Program-made: the position numbers and the translations under genes
Notes under the pieces: generated by a model
The model's database searches: none
The model's input: the letters and a program-made list of their open reading frames with translations, nothing else
What the model was told of the DNA's origin: nothing
Shown: piece by piece, positions 25,920 through 34,604 of the stretch
Numbering within the stretch: position 1 is the first letter of the stretch
Layout of the letters: each line of letters starts with the position of its first letter
Assembly (NCBI GenBank): GCA_017558505.1
Contig: JAFYUM010000020.1
Location: 1-44,094, forward strand
Origin: Ruminococcus sp.
GTDB taxonomy: Bacteria > Bacillota > Clostridia > Oscillospirales > Ruminococcaceae
Length of the DNA: 44,094 nt
Direction: 5' to 3'

Positions 25920-26432
25920 ATGAAACGAATATTAAAAAAAGTACTAATTATACTTGTGATAATTAGTGTATTACTAGTACCTATTTCAATAGCAAAACTT
26001 CGTGACGTTAATAAAAATTATATTTATATTTCTAACTCTAATGCAAAAAATATTTTAAATTGCATTAATTCGGATGATTATATTTTTTTTGACTATTGTA
26101 AAGAAAATAATATACCTGAAAACGGAATTGTATACTTATCTGGAGAGTGTACCAGTTATTGTGATTTGATAATAGATGCGAATGAATATTGCGATCAGAG
26201 GAAAAATTTAACCAAGAACACCTCGCAGAAAACATCAGTTGCTTTTTATTGGACAATTAAAATAGAAAATAATATGATTACAGAAATATGGACCTGTAAA
26301 ATTCCATTGTCTCAGGATAAATTAAAAACTTACGATCTTGATGAACAAAGGAAAATGATGCCATTATTTAAAAAAGACAAATTTAATTATGCAATAGGAT
26401 ATTACAAGAATGAAGATCAAACTACCAGATAA
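25920..26432 (+). CDS. Hypothetical membrane-anchored or secreted protein
   Basis: 170 residues. N-terminal hydrophobic segment MKRILKKVLIILVIISVLLV serves as an anchor or signal; the rest is extracellular-type sequence with four cysteines in the middle (NCINS, DYCKE, GECTSYCD). Basic and AT-rich. Family not recognised. GTGGTG before the start. Probably cotranscribed with the gene at 25682. Confidence 0.5.
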   Translation: MKRILKKVLIILVIISVLLVPISIAKLRDVNKNYIYISNSNAKNILNCINSDDYIFFDYCKENNIPENGIVYLSGECTSYCDLIIDANEYCDQRKNLTKNTSQKTSVAFYWTIKIENNMITEIWTCKIPLSQDKLKTYDLDEQRKMMPLFKKDKFNYAIGYYKNEDQTTR

Positions 26433-26499
26433 TTTTGAGTAATTTACAACTACATAGTATACATAAATTTCACCTATGCAGTAAAATAGGAGTTTTAAA

Positions 26500-26643
26500 A
26501 TGAGTATGACTGTAAAACAGCTTGCTAACATTCTGGGTGTATCAATAACTGCAATTCGCAAGAGATTTACTGATACTTTTACAGAGAATATTCTTCATTA
26601 TAAATTTAAAATAAGGAACTGGAACTTATGTTTAAGAAAATAA
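26500..26643 (+). pseudogene. Helix-turn-helix protein, N-terminal fragment
   Basis: 47 codons from an ATG preceded by TAGGAG: MSMTVKQLANILGVSITAIR, followed by KRFTDTF. This is a helix-turn-helix of the type found in small replication or excisionase-like proteins. After about 24 residues the sequence loses that character and stops at 26643, overlapping the start of the next gene. Likely a broken gene. Confidence 0.45.
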
Positions 26644-27245
26644 AAAATGCACATCTGCAATATGCGTGACAATGTTAATGTTCAACTTTTTTTGCCAACA
26701 CAGGTATCATTAGTTACGCCGAATCCGATGATAATGTAATTTCTGCAACAGAAGTGACTATCGAAACTGGGGATATTATTGGTACATGGGAAGGTACATA
26801 TTGCGGTAATAACAGCAGCTCAGGGCTTATAGACAGAAACTATTGTATAGAAATCGATAAATGTACCGAAGACGGCAAGATTGAAGGTTATGCGTCTGTT
26901 GAATCAGGCGAATTAGGAGAATACTGGTTTGACGGAAACATAAATTATGAAACCGGAGAAATATCATTTGAAGGTACTGAATGGTATAACAATCCGCAAT
27001 TGTTAAGTTTTGCTTCGTTTAAAGAATTTATTAACCCTGAAGAAAATAACATATCAGGTTTTGTCAGCGATAATAAAAATCGAGCTTTTTCTCTCGATAA
27101 AATATCAGATACATATGTCAAAAGACGTGTCAATATAGATGATATCCCTTTGCGTTGGAATGGAGAGTATGACGGTACTGACGGCAGTATTGCTGTAAGA
27201 AGAAATTTTGAAGTTTGTGTGCAGGAAGTAGAAGATGATCACTAA
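26628..27245 (+). pseudogene. Secreted hypothetical protein, signal peptide broken by stops
   Basis: A frame with a signal-peptide-like start MFKKIKNAHLQYA (ATG 26628, AAGGAACTGG before it) continues in the same frame through a TGA (26667) and a TAA (26676) into CSTFFANTGIISYAESDD and then a 163-codon open part starting at the GTG at 26754. That part (GDIIGTWEGTYCGNNSSSGL, SGELGEYWFDGNINYETGEI) is a beta-rich domain of about 160 residues. Most likely an inactivated secreted protein; alternatively the GTG at 26754 gives a cytosolic form, which has no clear ribosome site. Confidence 0.55.
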
Positions 27246-27405
27246 TCGTATTTATTCCTGCATTTTTCTTTCTTGATAAATTCTCTTTCTGATTTTGTCT
27301 TTTTGGCAAGGTATAATTGGTGGAGAAATAACTATATGTAAACAAATCTTAAAATTTTGCCTTGTTTTAGTTTTGGCTTTCTTTTGGCAAGTAAGGAGAA
27401 TGTAT

Positions 27406-27962
27406 ATGAAAAAAATGAAACTATCTTTAAGAATTTTAAGCCTTATGGCAGTGCTTCTTATGCTGTTGCAAATTATTCCACAGAGTGTATTTCCTACCAC
27501 TTTAGCAGTTAAGGCTGCTGAAAAGGCAGAGCCTATTGAAGCAGAGCAACCATTTGCTGTTGATTATGACCCCAATGAAGGAATAATAAAATACGGGCAT
27601 ACAGGCGAAATCGGTATGCATCAAAAGAACGATATCGATACCCCTTATGGCACAAATACAAAGACGGTCTTTTTCCCGTCGCAGGTTGCTGAATCAGTCG
27701 ACGAAAACGGAAATTTGCTTTTTCCGGATTATGACCCGGAGAACCCGTATTATGACTATACGGATATGTTCAACAATGCTTTGGAAATTGCCAGAAAAAG
27801 GGATAATGCCGATGTCTTTGTCGAAGACGGCGTGTATTATTTCGAAAAATCTGTATATCTGTTCGGCTATACAAGAATCAACGCCAATGCAGGTAAAGCA
27901 GCCTTTGTTATCAAGCCTTACTTTAAGGACATCGACAGCAATGACGTTGATGTCAACGGTTT
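27406..27962 (+). CDS. Giant beta-helix dockerin protein, 5' part (frameshifted)
   Basis: First part of a gene of about 1670 codons that runs to 32419 but is broken twice. Start at 27406 after AAGGAG. Signal peptide MKKMKLSLRILSLMAVLLML with further hydrophobic residues to about 40. Then a pectate-lyase-type opening: TVFFPSQVAESVDENGN, then DYTDMFNNALEIARKRDNAD and VFVEDGVYYFEKSVYL, which starts a right-handed beta-helix. At 27960-27965 a T6 run moves the frame: the ribosome would leave the correct frame and stop at 28012. A T7 run would restore it. Alternative starts upstream (27295) have no ribosome site. Confidence 0.75.
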
Positions 27963-30900
27963 TTTACCAATGCAAATCTTGACGAAACATACTCGTGCTA
28001 TTTCTCAAGTATAAATGACCTTGCTTTTGTAGTTGAGGGAACACATGAGTCCTTTAAGCCTACTAGCTCAGTAGATACAATTCTTGAGAATATTTGTAGT
28101 GACGATATCCAGCCTGTTGATAATTACAGCCTATTTTACAGAATTACCGCAAAGTATGGCGGAATTCACAACCTTGCGGTATCAGGCTTTGAATCCTTTA
28201 TGCGCTGGACAAAAATTGATATGCTCACCCGTGTTACAGATTGTACGGTAGGCCCTACCAAATATGTTTTCCAGGGTGTAGATACCAACGACGCATTCTT
28301 TTATGACAACTATTATTATGGTGGATATTATACCGATTCAGATGGGTTGAGTCAGCTTCCTGTATTTCAGGTTACTTTTAATATGGGTACAACAGTATTT
28401 GCAAACTCGTATATAGGTAATTACTATTTTTCACGAAGCGGTGCAGGCTGTTGGTGTCCGCATACAACATATTCTGATATAACATTTGAACGTGTGTATA
28501 GCTTTGTAATGGATACAACAACAGATGCCTCGTCATCTGTAAGCGGATGCTATTTCAAGGACTGTGCATACAATGATATCGCAGAGTATTTTGAAGGACA
28601 AGGAATACCCGCATTTGACTTCTGGGACAGAACATGGAGCAAAGAAGAAAATAGATTTATATATCATAGCAAGGGTTATATAATCCGTGATACCATAACC
28701 GGCAATAAGCTTGATTCTGCAAATCATGCCCACGGTCAGCATATCCCTATGATTTGGCTCCACAACGGTATAACATTTACACAGAATAAAATTGAGTGTG
28801 ACTCGCTTGACTGGACAACACTTGTTAGACTTACAGACTCCGAATGGACATCAAGATATGATGCCAGAAGAAGTGCAGATAATTTATACTTTTCAGATAA
28901 TGCTTTTAAAATCAATGACTGGGAATACGAAAACTTGATGATTGATGACTGGAAGGGCGGTATGCCATATACAGAGGGATGGCACGACAACACAATCATC
29001 GAATGGGGCGAAAAAGGCTGGAATAATGCCGACGGCACACCTGCTATGGGTTATGTTGGTGTGGAAGGCTCTGACCCTGTAAGCTGGCTGGACGAGGGCA
29101 TATATATCACCCCCAGCCACGGAAGATATGTAGACCTCTCTGCATTTGTGTATACTAACAAACCAACCTATGGCTACGCAGAGCTCGGTGATATCGGTGC
29201 TGATGAGGAAACTCTTGAAGAACTCGGCATCGAGGATCGATACTACAATGATCTTGAAAACGGTAATTATGAGATTTTAAGCTACAAAGACGACTTCGGA
29301 GGCTTTAGCTGGAACTATTCATCCAATCACGAAAAGCTTCAGGAGGCATTCGACTACGTTGCAACACACGACGCCATTCTCTATATTGAAGAAGGCACAT
29401 ATACCATAGATAAACCCATTGTTCTCCGTGGCGGTGCTACATACAGAGTAATTATCAAGGGCGAAATAAACGCAAACAAGACAGACGAAATCAGTGGAAA
29501 CGGTCTATTTGTAATGAGTGGTGATGACAATGCACCAATCGACGGCTACTTATATGGTGTAAGAGGTTCTCTTCATAATACAGGTGCAAGTGCATTCTAT
29601 AACTGCAACTTCAAGAATATATTAATTAGTATTGGTTCACTTCAGCGTGGAGTAGGATGTTTTACAAACTGTAATATTACCAATTCTATAATTACAGGCG
29701 GTACAGCACAGTATTTTGATTACGGTATTTTCTATAAAACCGTAACAGACAATGTTGTTCTCAAATATCTGTATGCAACAGGAAGTACAGGAGTAGAAGG
29801 TGAAGATGGAATTACTCCCGGTGATATTAACTATAAATACTTAATCAGCAATTCCGACTTTACAAATTCAACATGGAGAGGCTGTTGGCTTGAATTCGCT
29901 CAATTCTCAAACGGCAAAAAGCTTTCAGGTGACGGAAACAGTCTTTACAGAGGCAACATCATAGACTACAGCTTTAACTACAGTTTTGGCAGAAACGATG
30001 TTGTATGCGGAAATACTATGACGAGAGCAGGCTATGGCAGTATAACAAACCATATGCTCAACTCTAATTTCCCGATTGACCTTCCTGATGCTCTGACAAA
30101 TAAGCCGATGGTTATGTTCCACGTCAGCGACGGACTCCGACTCATCGGAAATACCGATATTGGTACAATGAGCTATGAGTGCTACTTCCTGGCATTTGAC
30201 AGTCCTACAATTAGATACAGGGACACCGACGGCAACGAGGTTGTATCAATATCCAATGCAAGAGTTGCTGGCAATCTTGTGTATACATCTTACTGGGGCG
30301 ACTATAAGATTCTCAGACCTATAACTCCTTACGACAGAGCAGAAAATATTCTGATTGATAACTGTAAGAATAACTCAATAAATCTTCATACATTCTACCT
30401 TAAAGACCAGGCCGATGACCCATCAACTTCCGATACTGATGAAACAGTCATAGTTAAAAAGGAAGAAGTAACAGAATGGTCGATTCCAGGAACAATCACT
30501 TATGTTAACGGCGAGAGATTATGTATTGAAGAAACAGAGAAGGCTCCTGAACAGCTTATTCAGATTGAAACCAATCAGTCAGAACAAGATAAGATTTTTG
30601 ATGTTCCTAACAAGTGGCTTGATGAAACTGATAAATATACTCAGTTTAAGCTGTATGACTTCAAAGACAGAAGTGACAGTGAGCTTTCAGATCTTGAAAA
30701 AGCGTTCTTTGACTTTATCGACAGGGATACTATTGTAAACTTTATTAATTCCGAAAAAAACACAGCAGTTCAACTAGGCGGTACAGATAAAACAAAGTTC
30801 ACCTATGATGATATTAAAAACCTTTCAATTAAGGAAAAGTATGACGTTCTTATGCAGACGGTTTCCTACGATGTCACAACTGCTCCGGACGGCGAAGATT

Positions 30901-31331
30901 CGTTCTATATGGATTGCTCCAGAGAAATAGTTGACGATCGTAGCTGTAATAATAGTGCAGGTAACACCAACAACCCTGTCTACGGTATTATTTTCAGGGA
31001 CGACGAAATTTCAGGTGATAAGCTTCAGAGCGTAACAGGCTCTTATTACCAGGATATGCTCCTCTCATACGCATGGATGGGACATAGAATGACAGTGCTT
31101 ATCTATGCTGAGGATGAGGATAACTATTACGGCGTAGGTATCGGCTATAACGAAGCACCAAAAGGCTGTATGTATGCTGAGTATACAATAGAAAAGAAGT
31201 ATGCCGATAAGCTTGGTAAGTTCGGTGAGGTTCACCACCAGATAGGCGGCTACTCAGGCACAAAGTGTGGAATCTATAACTATGATTTCTATGCAGATAT
31301 AGTCTGTCCTGGAAACAACGGACAGGACAGA
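27960..31331 (+). CDS. Giant beta-helix dockerin protein, central part
   Basis: About 1124 codons in the second frame, reading FFTNANLDETYSCYFSSIND at once after the T6 run. Two beta-helix regions are visible: about 28000-29100 (NLAVSGFESFMRWT, CYFKDCAYNDIAEYFEG) and 29280-30380, the latter opening NHEKLQEAFDYVATHDAILY and IEEGTYTIDKPIVLRGG. A spacer region follows, then at about 30880-31310 a beta-sandwich-like module (DSFYMDCSREIVDDRS, YYGVGIGYNEAPKGC). The first ATG in this frame, at 28200, has no ribosome site, so it is not an independent gene. The frame is lost again at a TA tract (31331-31342) and stops at 31454 in the wrong frame. Polysaccharide-binding or lyase activity is inferred from fold only. 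Confidence 0.7.
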
Positions 31332-31342
31332 TATATATATAT

Positions 31343-32419
31343 GCTGATTATACAAACACCAAGATTTTTGGTGAAGGAAATATCGACAGCTTTGATTCTA
31401 CAAACATCGGTGTTGATTATACACTTGAGTATAACGACACCTACGATTCAGTAGCTATATATGCTACTCTTGACTTCGGTCAGATAGGAACAGACAAGTC
31501 CCAGACTCCTGAACTTGTAGCAACTACAAGAAAAATTTGGGTAGGCACTTTCAGCCTTGAAAATAAAGAAAAGATTTTCGGTTTATGGGGCGGAGATGAA
31601 ACCTGGATTGAAAGCGTTCAGCTTGAATATGAGGTTGATAAGCTGTCGGAGTGTGAACACAGTTTCCAATCAGAAACAACAAGAGAAGGTCACTGCACAA
31701 AGGAAAGTGTTGTAAGACATAGATGTAAGCTTTGCGGTTATGAGTATGAGGAATATCAGAAAGCTTCGAACCACAATTTCTACGACATGGTAAGAACTTC
31801 AGATAATATGACAATCCGTACCTGCAGCATCTGCGGATTTGCTTATGCAACAAATGACCCTCCTATAAGAACATGTAAGCATACCAATTGCACAGAAACC
31901 TTATTTGAAGGTAATGATTGCTTAGGAAAGGTATACGAACTCAGCTGTAATGAATGTAACAATTATACTGGAATCAAAAATGTTGAGCCACTCGGTCACG
32001 ACTACGAAAGCTCAGTTCACGAGCCAACCCCTGACAGCGAAGGTTATATAGAATATATCTGTTCAAGATGTAATGACAGCTATAAGGATAGCATTATTCC
32101 AAGCACAACCACAACTACAAATTCTGCGACTTCAATATCCACAACAACATCTGTAACTACAACTACACCACCTACAACAACAGAACCAGCATATCTGCTC
32201 GGTGACGTAAACAATGATGGCTCTGTAGATTCTTCAGACGCTTCTCTTGTTCTTGCAGAATATGCGAAAATTCAGACAGGTGGAGCAGGTGAGTTCACAG
32301 AAATTCAGCAAAAAGCTGCTGATGTAAATAAAGATAATTCAACCGACTCCTCTGACGCTTCAAAGATTCTTGCATACTATGCGATGATTTCTACAGGTAA
32401 AGAGCCTACATGGGATTAA
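31343..32419 (+). CDS. Giant beta-helix dockerin protein, 3' part with Cys-rich repeats and dockerin
   Basis: About 358 codons in the third frame: ADYTNTKIFGEGNIDSFDST continues the preceding module. At about 31650-32100 comes a Cys/His-rich section with repeated CxxC pairs (HRCKLCGYEYEEYQ, RTCSICGFAYATN, LSCNECNNYTG, YICSRCNDSYKD), of the type seen in large secreted proteins of gut Clostridia and probably metal-binding. A Thr-rich linker precedes a dockerin (DVNNDGSVDSSDASLVLAEY, then DVNKDNSTDSSDASKILAYY). An internal ATG at 31787 opens a shorter frame but has no ribosome site. Confidence 0.75.
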   Translation, partial: ADYTNTKIFGEGNIDSFDSTNIGVDYTLEYNDTYDSVAIYATLDFGQIGTDKSQTPELVATTRKIWVGTFSLENKEKIFGLWGGDETWIESVQLEYEVDKLSECEHSFQSETTREGHCTKESVVRHRCKLCGYEYEEYQKASNHNFYDMVRTSDNMTIRTCSICGFAYATNDPPIRTCKHTNCTETLFEGNDCLGKVYELSCNECNNYTGIKNVEPLGHDYESSVHEPTPDSEGYIEYICSRCNDSYKDSIIPSTTTTTNSATSISTTTSVTTTTPPTTTEPAYLLGDVNNDGSVDSSDASLVLAEYAKIQTGGAGEFTEIQQKAADVNKDNSTDSSDASKILAYYAMISTGKEPTWD

Positions 32420-32513
32420 CAATTTGAGACTAACAACAGAAAACGCTAAACCAAAATAAAACTGTAATTAACACGGTCGCAATTGTATCAAAATTACCGT
32501 TCTTAGACATAAC

Positions 32514-32549
32514 TGCACCGAAATTTTGATACAAATTTCGGTGCAACTT
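32514..32549 (+). terminator. Terminator-like hairpin after the giant dockerin gene
   Basis: 13-bp perfect stem TGCACCGAAATTT (32514-32526) / AAATTTCGGTGCA (32533-32545), then ACTTTTAT. Upstream, ATTGTATCAAAATTACCGTT (around 32483) nearly repeats a segment near 8443-8462. Confidence 0.65.
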
Positions 32550-32559
32550 TTATATGCAG

Positions 32560-32600
32560 AACGGCTCTATTCTACGAGGTTTCGGGAATAGAGCCGTTTT
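32560..32600 (+). terminator. Rho-independent terminator
   Basis: 13-bp perfect stem AACGGCTCTATTC (32560-32572) / GAATAGAGCCGTT (32586-32598) followed by TTTT. Confidence 0.82.
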
Positions 32601-32640
32601 CAGTTGCTTTGCAGTCAGGGTGAAAATAGCCGTTCAGATA

Positions 32641-32701
32641 TGTATATCCCGCAGCGACTGCCCACTTTGCACGGTGCTTTTGCCCACTCGTTCCGCTACT
32701 G
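32641..32701. repeat. 61-bp inverted repeat, right copy (IS21-like end)
   Basis: Reverse complement of 21751-21811 with one mismatch. GCCCAC motifs recur every 20-26 bases. It is followed 150 bases later by an istB remnant, which supports an IS21 origin. Confidence 0.8.
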
Positions 32702-32752
32702 CCCACGGATGTGCCCAATACACATAAAAACAATTTTATCGTATGAATAAGT

Positions 32753-32800
32753 GCTGTTTCCGAAACGAGTGTAGTAAAACTTTATCGTTTCAGAAACAGC
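32753..32800 (+). other. Long hairpin
   Basis: GCTGTTTCCGAAACG (32753-32767) pairs with CGTTTCAGAAACAGC (32786-32800) apart from one central mismatch. It is followed by CTTTTGG. Possibly a terminator relic. Confidence 0.6.
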
Positions 32801-32849
32801 CTTTTGGTTTTCAATTATACAGTTCAGAGATTAGGATACTCTATTCCAT

Positions 32850-33008
32850 GCTTTTGCATCTGAATTTGAACGTCAGATTGAAGATTCAGAAAGTTATAAT
32901 CAGCTTGGATTCGAGGACAGACTTGCACTTCTTGTTGATAGTGAATGGAATCGCAGACGGGACAATAAGCTTATCAGATTTATCAGAAATGCCCGATTTA
33001 TCGACATA
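32850..33008 (+). pseudogene. istB: IS21-family IstB helper ATPase, fragment
   Basis: An open stretch reads AFASEFERQIEDSESYNQLG and FEDRLALLVDSEWNRRRDNK, then LIRFIRNARF. This is the conserved N-terminal region of IstB, before its Walker A motif. No start codon precedes it in frame and the ATPase core is absent. The remainder, 33009-33350, shows no recognisable gene; a minus-strand frame there (33090-33368) has no supporting features. Confidence 0.75.
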
Positions 33009-33353
33009 TTTTCCTGTTTTAACAATGCGGTGAAAAGCTTTATTATCAGGATTTACATATTTTCCCATATGGCACACGCCACTTTCCTGCTACTGATATT
33101 GTACCATAAATTTTAAGGTATTGTAAGTGCCATAGTAAAGACGTAGAATCAAAATTACAGATTTATTCTGTTTTTTACAGCCCATATGAAATATAAGGCA
33201 ATTCATCAATCTCACTTGGAGTGCGGCAACACGCCATTGAAAGGCTTTCTTGCAGCTGCCATACCTATCTGCTTTCCCTTTAATCAAGCGTGTTTTTAGA
33301 GATGACCTTATACCAATCCCTAAAACAACAGTAGACAAATCTAATGGCAAACA

Positions 33354-33387
33354 GCCGCCTATGAGCAATCATAGGCGGCCTTTTTTT
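33354..33387 (+). terminator. Rho-independent terminator
   Basis: Perfect 10-bp stem GCCGCCTATG (33354-33363) / CATAGGCGGC (33370-33379) with T7. Confidence 0.85.
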
Positions 33388-33395
33388 CATTATCA

Positions 33396-33424
33396 TTGAC
33401 GAAATGGAAAATGTGTGATATAAT
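33396..33424 (+). promoter_or_regulatory. Sigma-A promoter of the 33449 gene
   Basis: TTGACG (33396-33401), 17-base spacer, TATAAT (33419-33424), 25 bases before the start and just past a terminator. Confidence 0.78.
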
Positions 33425-33448
33425 ATTTTTTAGGGGGGGATTATTAAT

Positions 33449-34075
33449 ATGAGTACAATAGGTCTTTTAGTTTTAGTTGGAACTTGTATGCTATTTCCAG
33501 TTAGTATAGGATGGATTATTGTTTGTATAACAGAACATCGCAAAGAGAAAAAATATGATGAATTTTATTCAATTCATGGAGTTAGAAAACATGGTGAGGT
33601 TGTATATTACCAAGAAGAAATTATGCGTTCACAAAATGGTTATGTTTTCAACATCGTTATAAAGTTTTACGATGAAAAAAATAAACCGCATAGCGCTACT
33701 ATACACACCAATCACCGCTCCGCAAGAAAGTATGCAACTGTAAAAGAAGATGTATTTCTTTGTTTATATGATGCAATAATAGCCAATGATTCTAGAAAGT
33801 ATTTTGAATCTTTAAACAGAAAAGAAATTAGTGATATACCTGAGGTTGTACTAGCGGCAGAAGAAAATTTTGTAAAAACAGGCAGAAAAGACCGATTAAA
33901 AATAGCAATGTTTGTATTGTCTATGTTCTTTTTAGTCGGACTAATAATTTTTATTGGCGTAGAGGTTTCTGATAGCCTGATTCAAAAAATATCACTCACA
34001 GTAGTTAAATTTGTGCCATTAATCGCAATCTTAATTCCAATAAGCAGGTGGTTGTTCTCAAATATTCATAAGTAA
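33449..34075 (+). CDS. Membrane protein of unknown function
   Basis: 208 residues. One N-terminal span (MSTIGLLVLVGTCMLFPVSI), a soluble domain of about 110 residues rich in strands (HGEVVYYQEEIMRSQNGYVF, NIVIKFYDEKNKPHSATIHT), then two C-terminal spans (LKIAMFVLSMFFLVGLIIFI, VVKFVPLIAILIPI). The layout recalls DUF3592-type proteins, but the match is by eye only. GGGGGGA ribosome site. Monocistronic. Confidence 0.65.
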   Translation: MSTIGLLVLVGTCMLFPVSIGWIIVCITEHRKEKKYDEFYSIHGVRKHGEVVYYQEEIMRSQNGYVFNIVIKFYDEKNKPHSATIHTNHRSARKYATVKEDVFLCLYDAIIANDSRKYFESLNRKEISDIPEVVLAAEENFVKTGRKDRLKIAMFVLSMFFLVGLIIFIGVEVSDSLIQKISLTVVKFVPLIAILIPISRWLFSNIHK

Positions 34076-34201
34076 TTTTAAATATGTATATCCTATCGGC
34101 ACACAAAAAAACCGTACCGCACAATTCTTAATTGTCATTGAGAAACACACCACAACAACTGCGAACCCTTATAATTTATTATAATTTGGAGGTTGTAAAT
34201 T

Positions 34202-34453
34202 ATGATATCAAGTTTTGTATACAGCATTTTATTTATGTTAATCCCAATTATTGCAATTGCTTTTTTGATAGTCAGCATTTGCCGCTATGTATCAGCTGTT
34301 GGGAAGAATAAGGAAAACCCCGATACTTTTTCAGCGTCGGAGATTAAAAAGCGTAAAACCCTGCTTATAATTTCAATTATTATTATGAGTGTGTTTGCTG
34401 CGGTAGTAATCGGACTTATTTTGCTGTCATTTATGGCTGTTTCCTTTATGTAA
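34202..34453 (+). CDS. Small two-span membrane protein
   Basis: 83 residues with spans at about 5-28 and 52-78, separated by a charged loop (KNKENPDTFSASEIKKRKTL). GGAGGTTG precedes the start. First gene of a tight three-gene unit with the 46-residue protein (9-base gap) and the PstS-like protein. Confidence 0.6.
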   Translation: MISSFVYSILFMLIPIIAIAFLIVSICRYVSAVGKNKENPDTFSASEIKKRKTLLIISIIIMSVFAAVVIGLILLSFMAVSFM

Positions 34454-34462
34454 GGAGAAAAA

Positions 34463-34603
34463 ATGAAAGACAAGACATTCAATATTTTTCTTTTGGCAGT
34501 CCTTGCAATTTGTGTTATTCTGACATTGGCACACCTTGCATATGCCGTTTATGCCTATCAGCATTGTTCCATTATTGAATTTATAGCAAGGGAGCTTTGG
34601 TGA
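34463..34603 (+). CDS. Small membrane protein (46 residues)
   Basis: MKDKTFNIFLLAVLAICVIL is followed by TLAHLAYAVYAYQH and the tail SIIEFIARELW. One membrane span. AAGGAG with correct spacing; its stop is one base before the next start, which supports real translation. Unknown function. Confidence 0.6.
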   Translation: MKDKTFNIFLLAVLAICVILTLAHLAYAVYAYQHCSIIEFIARELW

Positions 34604-34604
34604 G

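Noticed and set aside
28200..31454. Independent 1084-residue gene starting at 28200
   Set aside because: Coding sequence continues upstream in the same frame to 27960 and joins the preceding signal-peptide part. No ribosome site is present at 28200.
33090..33368. Minus-strand open frame of 92 codons
   Set aside because: No ribosome site, no protein-like pattern, and its 5' end lies within the terminator at 33354-33387. A short peptide in another frame (TPSEIDELPYISYGL) looks protein-like but is too small to assign.
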